Notes: a model not told the origin generated them from the sequence alone. A stretch of 64,000 nt of DNA from Nocardioides malaquae (GCF_015070385.1 NZ_JADCSA010000001.1:331499-395498), one strand, 5' to 3'. Shown: positions 18,888 to 29,508, counted from the first letter of the stretch. Numbers and translations: made by a program.

Positions 18888-20594
18888 TCAGTCGCGTCCC
18901 AGTGGGTTGCGGCTGGTGCGCTCGCGCTCGGTGGCGGCCACCTTGCGGTCGGTGACGACGATCCAGGCCGTGAGGGCCACACCGGCACCCACCGCGAAGA
19001 CGAAGAAGGAGAACGCCACGACCGGCAGTCCCAGCACCTGGGTGCCACCGGGGACGCGAGCCAGCAGTGCGGCCCCGAGGATGGTGGCGGCGATCACCAT
19101 GCCGAGGGTGATCCGGTTGGCGACACGCTGGAGCACGGTGTGCAGCCGAGCCTCGTCGATGGCGTGGACCTGGAGGTGGAACTCGCCCTCGGCCAGGTTC
19201 TCCATGATGCGGTTGGCCCGCTTGGGCATCATGGCCGCGAACTCCTTGGCCTCGACGGCGGCCGCGAGCAGGCCACCGGGACTCACCTGCAGCCCGCCGG
19301 ACATCATGCGTCCGACGTTGTCGCGCAGGGCGTCGGCGGGCTGGAAGTCGGGGTCGAGGTGCAGGGTCGCCTCGTCGAGGTTGAGCAGCGCCTTGCCGAT
19401 CATCGACATCTCCGCCGGCGGCCGGAGCCCGTGCGCGCCGGAGACCCGGCTGAGCTCGACCAGCACCGTGCCGACCTGCAGGTCGGTGCCCGCGTTGATC
19501 GCCTCGGAGACCAGGTGCGTCACGTCGTCGCGGAACGCGGCCGCGTCGTAGTCGGGCAGAGGATGGCCCATCCCCGCGAGCACGCGGGCCGACTCCTCGC
19601 CGTCGCCGTCGCTGATCGCGAGCAGCAGCTTGAGCACCTGCTCCTGCAGCCGGCTCGAGACCGACACCACCATCCCGAAGTCGATCAGCGCCAGACGACC
19701 GTCGTCGGTGAGCAGGAGGTTGCCGGGGTGGGGGTCGGCGTGCACGACGCCGTCGCGCAGCATCATCGTGAGGTAGAACGTGAAGAGCTGTTCCACGATC
19801 GGTCGCGTGTCGACGTCCAGGAGGCCCAGGCGCCCCACGTCGGTCACCTTCCGGCCATGGACCCGGTCCATGGTGAGCACCCGCCCGCTGGTGTGGGTCG
19901 GCACGGGCTCGGGCACCAGCAGCAGGTCGTGCTCGGCCACCATCTCGCGGAACTTCACCAGGTTGCGGGCCTCACGCCGGTAGTCGAGCTCGCCGGCCAA
20001 CGACCGGGAGAACTGGGCGAGCAGCTTCTCCAGGCCGTAGCGACGCCCCGCCTCGGTGCGCTTGTCGGCCGTCGCCGCGAGCTTGCCCAGCACCTCCATG
20101 TCGGAGCGGACGACCTCACGCACGCCCGGACGCTGGACCTTCACGACCACCTCGCGCCCGTTGCGCAGGGTGGCCCGGTGCACCTGCCCCAGCGACGCGG
20201 CGGCCAGCGGTTCGGGATCGAAGTCGGCGTAGAGGTGGCGCAGCTCGCCGCCCAGCTCGGACTCCACGATCTCGCGCACGAGCGCGAAGTCGAACGGCTC
20301 GACCTCGTCCTGCAGACGCGCCAGGGCGGTGGTGTAGGCCGCCGGGAGGAGGTCGTAGCGGGTCGAGAGCAGCTGACCCAGCTTGACGAAGGTCGGCCCG
20401 AGCCGCTCCAGGTCGGTGGCGAGCTGCTCAGCCTTGTCGCGATCACCGTGGACCGCGTCCTCGTCACCGAACGTGAAGTCGCCCAGACCGCTGTCGGCCC
20501 AGAGGTCGGACCGGCCGTGACGCCACACGAGACGCGCGAGGTCCCGGTAGCGCACCGGGCTCGGAGCGGAGTCGGAGGAGGCTGCGGAAGTCAC
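18888..20594 (-). CDS. AarF/UbiB/ABC1-family atypical kinase with C-terminal membrane anchor
   Basis: 568 residues. ABC1 kinases are membrane-linked ATPases tied to isoprenoid quinone lipids; in actinobacteria a menaquinone link is possible but unproven. The family KxGQ signature is present (PTFVKLGQLLSTR), then the Ala-rich loop AAASLGQVHRA, the ATP-binding Lys in VVVKVQRPGV, HADPHPGNLLL and the metal-binding DFG (ALIDFGMV). Two hydrophobic segments at about 497-550 form a C-terminal hairpin anchor. It interrupts the khpA-rimM order and follows a strong hairpin terminator, so it may have its own promoter. Confidence 0.88.
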   Translation of the reverse strand: MTSAASSDSAPSPVRYRDLARLVWRHGRSDLWADSGLGDFTFGDEDAVHGDRDKAEQLATDLERLGPTFVKLGQLLSTRYDLLPAAYTTALARLQDEVEPFDFALVREIVESELGGELRHLYADFDPEPLAAASLGQVHRATLRNGREVVVKVQRPGVREVVRSDMEVLGKLAATADKRTEAGRRYGLEKLLAQFSRSLAGELDYRREARNLVKFREMVAEHDLLLVPEPVPTHTSGRVLTMDRVHGRKVTDVGRLGLLDVDTRPIVEQLFTFYLTMMLRDGVVHADPHPGNLLLTDDGRLALIDFGMVVSVSSRLQEQVLKLLLAISDGDGEESARVLAGMGHPLPDYDAAAFRDDVTHLVSEAINAGTDLQVGTVLVELSRVSGAHGLRPPAEMSMIGKALLNLDEATLHLDPDFQPADALRDNVGRMMSGGLQVSPGGLLAAAVEAKEFAAMMPKRANRIMENLAEGEFHLQVHAIDEARLHTVLQRVANRITLGMVIAATILGAALLARVPGGTQVLGLPVVAFSFFVFAVGAGVALTAWIVVTDRKVAATERERTSRNPLGRD

Positions 20595-20679
20595 GGGCGG
20601 GCCTTTCGGGCGACATCAGGACCGTGGCCGCCGAGGTCGGCCGCTCCACAGGTGCCCGATGCGGGCCCTCCTGAAACGC

Positions 20680-20718
20680 CGCCGCGGGCGCCACCCCAGT
20701 GGGGTGACGCCCGCGGCG
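20680..20718 (-). terminator. 18-bp hairpin after khpA
   Basis: Positions 20680-20697 pair with 20701-20718 around the loop agt. On the minus strand every position pairs, with one G-U; on the plus strand that position would be an A-C mismatch. This asymmetry points to function in the minus-strand rpsP-khpA transcript. No U-run follows. Confidence 0.75.
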
Positions 20719-20743
20719 TGCAGTGCTGTGCGCCCGCTCCGGC

Positions 20744-20986
20744 TCAGCGCCGGCGGTCGACGTCGACGAAGTCGATGCGTGCTCCGCCCCGCCCGGCCAG
20801 GGCCGAGACCACGGTGCGGAAGGCGGTCGCCGTGCGGCCGTTGCGGCCGATCACCTTGCCGAGGTCGTCGGGGTGGACCCGGACCTCGAGGATCGATCCG
20901 CGGCGGAGCTGCTTGTCCTTGACCGTGACGTCGTCGGGGTTGTCGACCACTCCACGGACCAGGTGCTCGAGCGCGTCGGCCAGCAT
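20744..20986 (-). CDS. khpA: KH-domain RNA-binding protein KhpA
   Basis: 80 residues, a single KH domain with the GxxG loop IGRNGRTATAFR. In other Gram-positive bacteria KhpA pairs with KhpB (Jag/EloR) to bind many RNAs and affect cell elongation and translation. It starts 2 nt after rpsP ends, the usual position, and the two genes are probably co-transcribed up to the hairpin at 20680-20718. Confidence 0.92.
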   Translation of the reverse strand: MLADALEHLVRGVVDNPDDVTVKDKQLRRGSILEVRVHPDDLGKVIGRNGRTATAFRTVVSALAGRGGARIDFVDVDRRR

Positions 20987-20988
20987 GC

Positions 20989-21483
20989 TCAGGCGTCCTC
21001 GGCCGGCTTCTCAGCAGCCTCGTCGGCGGGGGCCTCGGTCGGGGCCTCCTCGGCGGGAGCGTCGGCCTCGGCAGGAGCCTCGTCCTTCTTCTCCGCCTTC
21101 TTCTCGGCCTTCTTCGTCACCGCGGCGCCCTTGGGCTCCTTGGCGGCGTCCTTGAGGGCCTCGTTGAAGATCTCGAGCTTGTCGCGCTTGGGCTCGGCCA
21201 CCTTGAGGGTGCCCTCGGTGCCCGGCAGGCCCTTGAACGTCTGCCAGTCACCGGTGATCTTCAGGATGGCCTCGACGGCCTCGGTCGGCTGGGCGCCGAC
21301 ACCGAGCCAGTACTGGGCGCGGTCGGAGGTCACCTCGATGAAGGACGGCTCCTCCTTGGGGTGGTACTTGCCGATCTCCTCGATGACGCGACCGTCGCGC
21401 TTCTTGCGGGAGTCGACGACGACGATGCGGTACTGCGGCACCCGGATCTTGCCCAGGCGCTTCAAGCGGATCTTGACGGCCAC
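20989..21483 (-). CDS. rpsP: 30S ribosomal protein S16 with long acidic/Lys-Ala tail
   Basis: 164 residues, against about 80-90 for the bare family. The core ([40 protein letters not shown]-type segment [14 protein letters not shown]) ends near 105. The rest is low-complexity: [16 protein letters not shown] followed by Ala/Glu/Pro repeats, like the S2 tail in this window. The GTG at 21483 ([10 protein letters not shown]) is chosen; the frame extends upstream to 21606 without family sequence. The 182-bp gap upstream should hold the promoter. Confidence 0.93.
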   Translation of the reverse strand: MAVKIRLKRLGKIRVPQYRIVVVDSRKKRDGRVIEEIGKYHPKEEPSFIEVTSDRAQYWLGVGAQPTEAVEAILKITGDWQTFKGLPGTEGTLKVAEPKRDKLEIFNEALKDAAKEPKGAAVTKKAEKKAEKKDEAPAEADAPAEEAPTEAPADEAAEKPAEDA

Positions 21484-21665
21484 GTTTGTGGTGTCTCCTC
21501 GTAAGTCGTGGTGGATGAGTGCCCCGCAACCAGGTGGGGACCGGGTCGGGTCACTCGCATGGGCTCTGTCAGTCCGGGTGAGAGGGTCCGTCCAGACAGG
21601 ACACAAGGATCAAGTGTGCCAGACGACGAGCGCGACCCACCAATCCGGCCCCACGCCCGGTCCGC

Positions 21666-22736
21666 TCAGGCCACCACGCGGCCGCGCAGCACCACGCAGG
21701 CGGGTCGGGCCAGCACCCCGAGGTCACGGGTCGGGTCGGAGTCGTAGACGACGAAGTCGGCCTCGGCCCCCTCCTCCAGGCCACGCAGTCCCAGCCACTC
21801 GCGCGCCCGCCACGACGCGGCGGCGAGCGCCTCGGTGCGGCTGAATCCGAGCTCGTGCAGGGCGACCACCTCCCCGGGCAGGTTGCCGTGACGGGCAACG
21901 CCCCCGGAGTCCGACCCGGCGTACATCGGCACCCCCGCCTCGTGGGCGGCCATCAACGTACGCCGGTGGCGGGCGTACAGGTCGTCCATCCGTGCGGCGT
22001 ACCGCGGGAACCGTGCGCGCCCCTGCGCGGCGTGCAGCGGGAAGTTCTGCAGCTGCATCACGGTGGGGACCAACGCGGTGCCCTGGGCGACCATCTGGTC
22101 GACGAGGGCCTCGTCGAGACCGGTGCCGTGCTCGATGCAGTCGATCCCGGCGTCCAGCAGGCCGGGCAGCACGTCGGGGCCGAAGCAGTGCGCGGTGACC
22201 TTGGCGCCCTCGGCATGGGCGGCCTCGATCGCCGCGGCGAAGGCCTCCGGCGGGAAGGAGGGAGCCAGGTCGCCCTCCTCACGGGAGATCCAGTCGCCCA
22301 CCAGCTTCACCCACCCGTCGCCGCGCCGCGCCTGGGTCGCCACCGCGGCGGGCAGCTCGTCGGGCTCGACCTCGTGGGCGTAGTCGCGCAGGTAGCGCCG
22401 CGTCCTCGCGACGTGGCGTCCCGCGCGCAGCAGTCGCGGCAGGTCCTCACGTCCGCGCACCCAGGCGGTGTCGGCCGCCGACCCGCAGTCACGGATCAGC
22501 AGCGCGCCGGCGTCGCGGTCGGCCACCGCCTGACGTTCGGTCTCCTCCACCCCGACGGCACCGTGGTCGTCCATCCCGAGGTGGCAGTGGGCGTCGACCA
22601 GTCCCGGCACGATCCACCCCGTGGCGACGGTGTCGGCACCCGGCTGCGGCTCGAAGGTGATGCGGCCCTCGACGACGTAGAGGTCGGCCGCCTCGCCGTC
22701 GGGCAGCAGCGGTCCGGAGAACCTGTGCGCACCCAT
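21666..22736 (-). CDS. Amidohydrolase-superfamily metal enzyme
   Basis: 356 residues. The fold resembles imidazolonepropionase/prolidase-type amidohydrolases, with PGLVDAHCHLGM (HxH metal ligands) near 50, a conserved WVKLVGDW Lys region, AHCFGP, the IEHGTGLDE His and YAGSDSGG Asp. A C-terminal ADFVVYDSDP strand completes the small beta-sandwich. The substrate cannot be told from sequence. It sits between ffh and rpsP, an interruption of the usual ffh-rpsP neighbourhood, and is divergent from the GtrA gene (36 bp gap). Confidence 0.8.
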   Translation of the reverse strand: MGAHRFSGPLLPDGEAADLYVVEGRITFEPQPGADTVATGWIVPGLVDAHCHLGMDDHGAVGVEETERQAVADRDAGALLIRDCGSAADTAWVRGREDLPRLLRAGRHVARTRRYLRDYAHEVEPDELPAAVATQARRGDGWVKLVGDWISREEGDLAPSFPPEAFAAAIEAAHAEGAKVTAHCFGPDVLPGLLDAGIDCIEHGTGLDEALVDQMVAQGTALVPTVMQLQNFPLHAAQGRARFPRYAARMDDLYARHRRTLMAAHEAGVPMYAGSDSGGVARHGNLPGEVVALHELGFSRTEALAAASWRAREWLGLRGLEEGAEADFVVYDSDPTRDLGVLARPACVVLRGRVVA

Positions 22737-22772
22737 GCGCCGACCCTAGCCGCCAGCGGTAGCCTCTCCCCC

Positions 22773-23330
22773 GTGAACCCGACGACCGCCGCGCGGAACC
22801 GCCGCAACCTGGCGATCTTCGGGCGCTTCGCCGTGGTCGGCGCCTCCGGCGTCCTGGTCAACCTGGTCGTCCTGGTGCTGGTGGAGCGCCTCGGACCCGA
22901 CGCCCAGCGAGTCTTCTGGGACCTGCCGGCCACGCGTTTCAACGTGCGCTGGTACCACGTCTTCTCGTCGGTGGCCTTCAGCGTGGCGGTGCTGTGGAAC
23001 TTCCAGCTCAACCGTTCCTGGGCCTTCAACTCGGTCGGACGAGCCACCTGGTGGACGGAGTTCCGCCCCTTCTTCGCCGTGGGCATGCTGGGGCACCTCG
23101 TCGGCCTGGGGCTGCTGACCCTGCTGATGCACGACCACTCCCCGGTGGCGTTGTCGACCACGCTGTTCGACGATTCGTCGTTGCTGCGCACCCGCCTCTA
23201 CTGGGCCCAGCTGGCGGTGATCGCGGCGGTCACGCCGCTGTCGTTCGTGCTGCACAAGCTCTGGACGTTCTCCTCGGTGCGCAGCCACCGCCTCCAGGTC
23301 GGCGAGGGCGACCTGCTGCCGCCCACCTGA
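22773..23330 (+). CDS. GtrA-family membrane protein
   Basis: 185 residues with four predicted membrane segments. GtrA proteins are thought to move polyprenyl-phosphate-linked sugars across the membrane for wall glycan decoration. Family marks are FGRFAVVGASGVLVNLVV at the start, SVAVLWNFQLNRSWAF in the second helix and VLHKLWTFSS at the end. GTG 22773 is chosen; the frame continues far upstream but only as antisense to the amidohydrolase gene. No partner glycosyltransferase is next to it. Confidence 0.85.
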   Translation: MNPTTAARNRRNLAIFGRFAVVGASGVLVNLVVLVLVERLGPDAQRVFWDLPATRFNVRWYHVFSSVAFSVAVLWNFQLNRSWAFNSVGRATWWTEFRPFFAVGMLGHLVGLGLLTLLMHDHSPVALSTTLFDDSSLLRTRLYWAQLAVIAAVTPLSFVLHKLWTFSSVRSHRLQVGEGDLLPPT

Positions 23331-23353
23331 CCCGTCCCGCCACCACCGGGTCA
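23328..23353. terminator. Short hairpin containing both convergent stop codons
   Basis: TGACCCG (23328-23334) pairs with CGGGTCA (23347-23353) around a 12-nt loop. The left arm starts with the GtrA stop codon and the right arm is the reverse complement of the NYN gene stop. It may act as a weak two-way terminator. Confidence 0.35.
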
Positions 23354-23722
23354 GAGGTGGTCGAGCAGCCAGCTCGGGCTCATCGCCATCGCGCCCATCC
23401 CCTGGACCCGGGCCCGCAGGAAGTTGTCGGCGGTGATCACGGTGACCACGTGACCGGCGTCCAACGCCGCGCGGGTCTGACGCTCGATCTCCGAGTCACC
23501 GTCCTTCGGCGCGTGCACGGTGCGCACGTGGGCGTCGCGCCCGGGGCGTACGCCGCCCTTGGCCGCACCCTCGAGCACGAGGACGATCTCGTCGTGCGGG
23601 GTGTCGCCCACGAGCAGCTCCTCGTGGAGGCGCCGCGCCGCGCCGGCGCGGTCCTTCCACCAGCCGTCCGGGCGCGAGCCCACCACGTTGGCCGCGTCGA
23701 CGACCAGGACCGTACGCCTCAC
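23351..23722 (-). CDS. Small NYN/PIN-like protein
   Basis: 123 residues. VLVVDAANVVGSRPDGWWKDR at the N-terminus has the Asp and Asn typical of NYN/PIN-type RNases, with later acidic residues (DEIVLVLEG, KDGDSEIERQTRAAL) and a VITADNFLRARV strand that match the fold's metal pocket. Ribonuclease activity is an inference. GTG 23722 overlaps the ffh stop in a GTGA, so its translation is coupled to ffh. Confidence 0.68.
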   Translation of the reverse strand: MRRTVLVVDAANVVGSRPDGWWKDRAGAARRLHEELLVGDTPHDEIVLVLEGAAKGGVRPGRDAHVRTVHAPKDGDSEIERQTRAALDAGHVVTVITADNFLRARVQGMGAMAMSPSWLLDHL

Positions 23723-25272
23723 TTGAGGAACTTCGAGAAGTCCTTCGGCAGCTGCAGGTTGGCGGCCGCGGCCTCGTAGTCGACCTCGTCCCCACCGAAC
23801 GGGTTCGCGGGGGACTTGGGCTTCTCCGAGAGGGCCTTCTTCTGCGCAGCGGCCTTCGCCGGGTTGCCCGAGACCCTCTTGCTCTTCGCCTTCTTGGGCG
23901 CCTGACGCCCCTTCTTGCCGCCGCCGGCCCCCGGCATCCCCGGCATGCCCGGCATGCCCGGCATGCCGCCCTTGGCGACCTGCTGCATCATCTTGCGTGC
24001 CTCGAAGAACCGGTCGACGAGCTGGTTGACGTCGTTGACCTTGGTGCCCGAGCCCTTGGCGATGCGGGCGCGCCGCGACCCGTCGATGATCTTCGGGTTG
24101 GCCCGCTCGGCCGGCGTCATCGACGAGATGATGGCCTGGATGCGGTCGATCTCCCGCTCGTCGAAGTTCTCGAGCTGCTCGCGGTACTGCCCCATCCCGG
24201 GGAGCATCCCCAGGATCTTCGTCATGGAGCCGAGCTTGCGCAGCTGCTTCATCTGCTCCATGAAGTCTTCGAGGGTGAAGTCACCCTTGCCCGACAGGAG
24301 CTTCTCGGCCGCCTTCGCGGACTGCTCGGCGTCGAAGGCCTTCTCCGCCTGCTCGATCAGGGTGAGCACGTCACCCATGTCGAGGATGCGCGAGGCCATC
24401 CGGTCGGGGTGGAAGAGGTCGAAGTCGGTCATCTTCTCGCCGTTGGAGGCGAACATGACCGGCTTGCCCGTGATCGACGCGATCGACAGCGCCGCACCAC
24501 CGCGGGCGTCACCGTCGAGCTTGGTGAGCACGACCGCGTCGTAGCCCACGCCGTCGAGGAAGGCCTGGGCGGTGGTGACCGCGTCCTGACCGATCATCGC
24601 GTCGACGACGAAGAGGACCTCGTCGGGCTGGACGGCGTCGCGGATGTCGGCGGCCTGCTGCATCAGCTCGGCGTCGACGCCCAGGCGTCCGGCGGTGTCG
24701 ATGATGACCACGTCGTGCAGCTTGCGCCTGGCCTCCTCGATCGAGGAGCGGGCGACCTCGACCGGGTTGCCGACGCCGTTGCCGGGCTCGGGCGCGAAGA
24801 CGGGCACGCCCACCCGGCCACCGTTGACCTCGAGCTGCTTGACGGCGTTGGGCCGCTGGAGGTCGGCGGCGACCAGCATCGGGGTCTTGCCCTGCTCCTT
24901 GAGCCACAGCGCCAGCTTGGCGGCGAGCGTCGTCTTGCCGGCACCCTGGAGGCCGGCGAGCATGATGACGGTCGGTCCGCTCTTGGCGTAGCGCAGGCGA
25001 CGCGTCTCGCCGCCGAGGATGGTGACGAGCTCCTCGTTGACGATCTTGACGATCTGCTGGGCGGGGTTCAGCGCCTGGCTGACCTCCTCGCCCCGGGCCC
25101 GCTCCTTGACCGCGCCGACGAACTCCTTGACGACCGGCAGGGCGACGTCGGCCTCGAGCAGCGCGATGCGGATCTCGCGCGCGGTCGCGTCGATGTCGGC
25201 CTCGGAGAGCTTGCCCTTCCCCCGCAGGTTCTTGAAGGTGTCGGCAAGGCGGTCGGAGAGTGTGGCGAACAA
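23719..25272 (-). CDS. ffh: Signal recognition particle protein Ffh
   Basis: 517 residues. Ffh binds 4.5S RNA and signal sequences and docks with FtsY. The N domain starts MFATLSDRLADTFKNL; the GTPase domain has GLQGAGKTTLAAKLA, DTAGRL and TKLDGDARGG. The M domain carries MLPGMGQY and a Met/Gly-rich PGMPGMPGMPG run. A basic tail (KKAKSKRVSGNPAKAAAQKK) follows. The start is TTG at 25272, inferred because the family begins at this point and GGGAAGAG lies upstream; no ATG/GTG fits. Confidence 0.95.
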   Translation of the reverse strand: MFATLSDRLADTFKNLRGKGKLSEADIDATAREIRIALLEADVALPVVKEFVGAVKERARGEEVSQALNPAQQIVKIVNEELVTILGGETRRLRYAKSGPTVIMLAGLQGAGKTTLAAKLALWLKEQGKTPMLVAADLQRPNAVKQLEVNGGRVGVPVFAPEPGNGVGNPVEVARSSIEEARRKLHDVVIIDTAGRLGVDAELMQQAADIRDAVQPDEVLFVVDAMIGQDAVTTAQAFLDGVGYDAVVLTKLDGDARGGAALSIASITGKPVMFASNGEKMTDFDLFHPDRMASRILDMGDVLTLIEQAEKAFDAEQSAKAAEKLLSGKGDFTLEDFMEQMKQLRKLGSMTKILGMLPGMGQYREQLENFDEREIDRIQAIISSMTPAERANPKIIDGSRRARIAKGSGTKVNDVNQLVDRFFEARKMMQQVAKGGMPGMPGMPGMPGAGGGKKGRQAPKKAKSKRVSGNPAKAAAQKKALSEKPKSPANPFGGDEVDYEAAAANLQLPKDFSKFLK

Positions 25273-25324
25273 GGTGCTCTTCCCTCGGGGGCGTAGTGGC
25301 GGTGCAGGACGTACGGACGCCAGA

Positions 25325-27583
25325 CTATCCGGCCACCACGGGGCGGGCAGCAGCCGCGGCGGGGGTGAGCGCGCGGCGCACCGCGTGCGCCGCCTCCGCG
25401 GAGCGCCGCTCCCCCAACGGACCCGCTCCCCACTCGCAGAGGTAGAAGACGTCCACCGCCTGCGGACCGAGGGTGTCGACGTGCGCCGACCTGACGGTCA
25501 TCCCCAACCCGGCCACGGCGCCCAGCACGGTGTGCAGCAGGCCCGGTCGGTCGCCGGCGCGCACCTCGAGCACGGTCGCCCGGCGCGACGCCTCCGGGTG
25601 CACCTGCACCGTGGGTTCGAGGAGGTCGGCCTCCACCGGGGCCAACCGCTCGACACCACCCGCCCCGGCGACGACCAGGTCGAAGCGGTGCCGCAGCAGG
25701 GCCGGGTCGAGCGCCTCGTGGCTGACCTCCCAGACCGAGACGCCCCAGGCGCCCTGCGACCAGGCGCGCGCTGCCCGCACCGGAGCTTTCTGCAGGGCCA
25801 GCACGGCGGCCAGGTCGGCCAGCAGACCGACCCGGTCGGGCGCCACCACCGTGACGGTGCACCCGGTCGCGTGCTGCTCCACCTCTACGTGCAGGGGCAC
25901 CCGCCCCTCCGCGAGGGCTGCGGGCACCTCGACCCGCTCCCGCGGGCTCCCGTCATCCGGGGGCACCTCGTCGCCCCGGGCGCGCAGCACGCCCTGCACC
26001 TGAGCGGCCAGGCTGTGCACCAGCTGGGCCCGCCACGTCGACCACGCCTTGGCCGAGGCGGCCAGGGCATCGGCCTCGGTGAGGGCGACCAGGATCGACA
26101 GCACCAGGGGCGTACGCACCTTGCTCGCGACATCCTTCTGGGTCACAGGGTCGTCGGGGTCGCGGGTGGTCGCGGTCTCGGCCAGCAGCAGGTGCCAGCG
26201 CACGACGGCGGTCAGCACCTCGGTGTCGGCCGCGTCGAAGCCGAGGCGTCGGGCGAGTGGCTCGACCATCTGCGCGCCGGCGACGCTGTGGTCGAGCGTG
26301 CTGCCCTTGCCGAGGTCGTGCAGGAGTGCGGCGACCAGCAACAGGTCGGGGCGCGCGACCCGGCGGATCAGCCGTGACGCCTCGATGCACGTCTCCACCA
26401 CGTGGCGGTCGACGGTGAAGCGGTGCACCGCCGAGGCGTGTGGCAGCAGCCGGATCTCCTCCCACTCCGGCAGCACGCGCTCCAGCGCGCCGGTCTCCTC
26501 CAACGTCTCCCACACCCCGAGCAGCGGCCGACCCGAGGCGAGCAGGCGCACGAGCAGGGCACGCGCCTCCGCCGGCCACGGGTCCGGCAGCGCGGGACAC
26601 TCCGCCACCATGCGCGCGGTGCTCACCGGGGAGAGCACGAGGCCGCGCTCGGCGGCGTGCGCCGCGGCCCGGAGCAGCAGGACCGGGTCGTCGGCCGGCG
26701 CGACCTTGCCGTCGAGCACGACCTCACCCCCGGACTCGGCCACCCCCGTGGCGAGCGGCGTGAGGTGCGGGCGTCGGTCCCGGGGCCCCGAGCCGGTGGC
26801 GAGCACGGCCTCGGCCCGGTGCCAGGTCAGGCGGCTGAGGTGTGCCAGCCGTCGGCCCAGACGACGCACGTGACGCTGTGCCTCCTCCGCGCTCTCCAGC
26901 CCCAGCTCGGCCGCCAGCGGACGCCAGGCCTCGGGGCCGATCCGGTCACCGGCGCGGCCGGCCACCGCGTGCAGCGCGTCGCGGACGTCCAGCAGGCCAC
27001 GTCGACTGCGTTCGAGGTCGGCGTGCGGCACGTCGACCAGCCAGGAGGCGACGAGGCCACGCATCACGACCGCGTCCCTCAGGCCACCCGCCGACTCCTT
27101 GAGGTCGGGGATGGAGGCGTGGGCCAGCTCCCCGACGCTCTCGTGGCGACGACGCACCAGGTCGTGCACGTGGCCGAGCCGCTCGCGGGCGGTACGCCGC
27201 CACCCGGCCAGCACCGTCGTGCGCAGCCGCAGGGTGAGGTTCGGGTCGCCCGCGAGGTGACGCAGGTCGAGCAGCCCCAGCGCGACACGGGCGTCCGCGT
27301 CGGCGGCGGAGCTCATCTGGGAGAGGGTGCGCACGGCGTGGTCCACCTTGAAGGCGGAGTCCCACAGCGGGTACCACAGGTCGGAGGCGAGAGTGCCGAC
27401 CTCCACCTCGTCGTCGTGCACCAGGACGACGTCGAGGTCGGAGCGCGGGGCCAGCTCTCCGCGCCCGTAGCCCCCGACCGCCACCAGGGCGACGCCCGTC
27501 GTGGGTCCGTCGACGGCGGCGTACGCGGCACGACACGTCAGGTCCGCGACCTCGGTGCGGGCGGCGCGTTCTTCGGCAGTCAC
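25325..27583 (-). CDS. glnD: PII uridylyltransferase / uridylyl-removing enzyme GlnD
   Basis: 752 residues. GlnD modifies and de-modifies PII on the T-loop tyrosine in response to glutamine; in some actinobacteria it adenylylates. The nucleotidyltransferase motif GGYGRGELAPRSDLD is at 37-51. The HD domain has LLHDLGKGSTLDHSVAG near 430-450. Two C-terminal ACT domains (VTVVAPDRVGLLADL and LEVRAGDRPGLLHTV) sense glutamine. GTG 27583 has GGAGG 8 nt upstream. A perfect hairpin separates it from glnB, so it may be transcribed apart from amtB-glnB. Confidence 0.94.
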   Translation of the reverse strand: MTAEERAARTEVADLTCRAAYAAVDGPTTGVALVAVGGYGRGELAPRSDLDVVLVHDDEVEVGTLASDLWYPLWDSAFKVDHAVRTLSQMSSAADADARVALGLLDLRHLAGDPNLTLRLRTTVLAGWRRTARERLGHVHDLVRRRHESVGELAHASIPDLKESAGGLRDAVVMRGLVASWLVDVPHADLERSRRGLLDVRDALHAVAGRAGDRIGPEAWRPLAAELGLESAEEAQRHVRRLGRRLAHLSRLTWHRAEAVLATGSGPRDRRPHLTPLATGVAESGGEVVLDGKVAPADDPVLLLRAAAHAAERGLVLSPVSTARMVAECPALPDPWPAEARALLVRLLASGRPLLGVWETLEETGALERVLPEWEEIRLLPHASAVHRFTVDRHVVETCIEASRLIRRVARPDLLLVAALLHDLGKGSTLDHSVAGAQMVEPLARRLGFDAADTEVLTAVVRWHLLLAETATTRDPDDPVTQKDVASKVRTPLVLSILVALTEADALAASAKAWSTWRAQLVHSLAAQVQGVLRARGDEVPPDDGSPRERVEVPAALAEGRVPLHVEVEQHATGCTVTVVAPDRVGLLADLAAVLALQKAPVRAARAWSQGAWGVSVWEVSHEALDPALLRHRFDLVVAGAGGVERLAPVEADLLEPTVQVHPEASRRATVLEVRAGDRPGLLHTVLGAVAGLGMTVRSAHVDTLGPQAVDVFYLCEWGAGPLGERRSAEAAHAVRRALTPAAAAARPVVAG

Positions 27584-27614
27584 GAGGAGGTCCTCCGGAT
27601 CGGTGAGGGGTACG

Positions 27615-27651
27615 GGTCAGGCCCACCCCCGCACTGGGGGTGGGCCTGACC
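27615..27651 (-). terminator. Perfect 16-bp hairpin between glnB and glnD
   Basis: Positions 27615-27630 pair without mismatch with 27636-27651 around the loop gcact. It lies 38 nt after the glnB stop and 32 nt before the glnD start. It is symmetric, so strand is inferred from gene direction. No U-run follows. Confidence 0.75.
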
Positions 27652-27688
27652 AGGAGTGTCACAGCGGGTGAGGTGCGGGTGAGGTCGC

Positions 27689-29376
<1,688 letters not shown>

Positions 29377-29449
29377 CGGACCTCCAGATTGCTTCGGGTT
29401 GTGATGGAAGAACGATCCGTCCGCGAAGTTTCCGGACCCGGCTCCACGT

Positions 29450-29465
29450 GTTGCACCCGTGCAAC
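29450..29465. promoter_or_regulatory. Palindrome upstream of amtB
   Basis: GTTGCAC-CC-GTGCAAC is a perfect 7-bp inverted repeat with a 2-bp spacer, 74 bp before the amtB ATG in the 132-bp gap. It is a candidate operator. A GTTAC-n6-GTGAA arrangement close by (29482-29497) weakly resembles half sites of the nitrogen regulator GlnR, but the match is too poor to call. Confidence 0.45.
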
Positions 29466-29508
29466 GTCTGGGGCGGGACGTGTTACGTCCGTGTGAACAC
29501 CGCTGGCC

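Noticed and set aside
29482-29497. GlnR box before amtB
   Set aside because: GTTAC-N6-GTGAA matches only part of the consensus.
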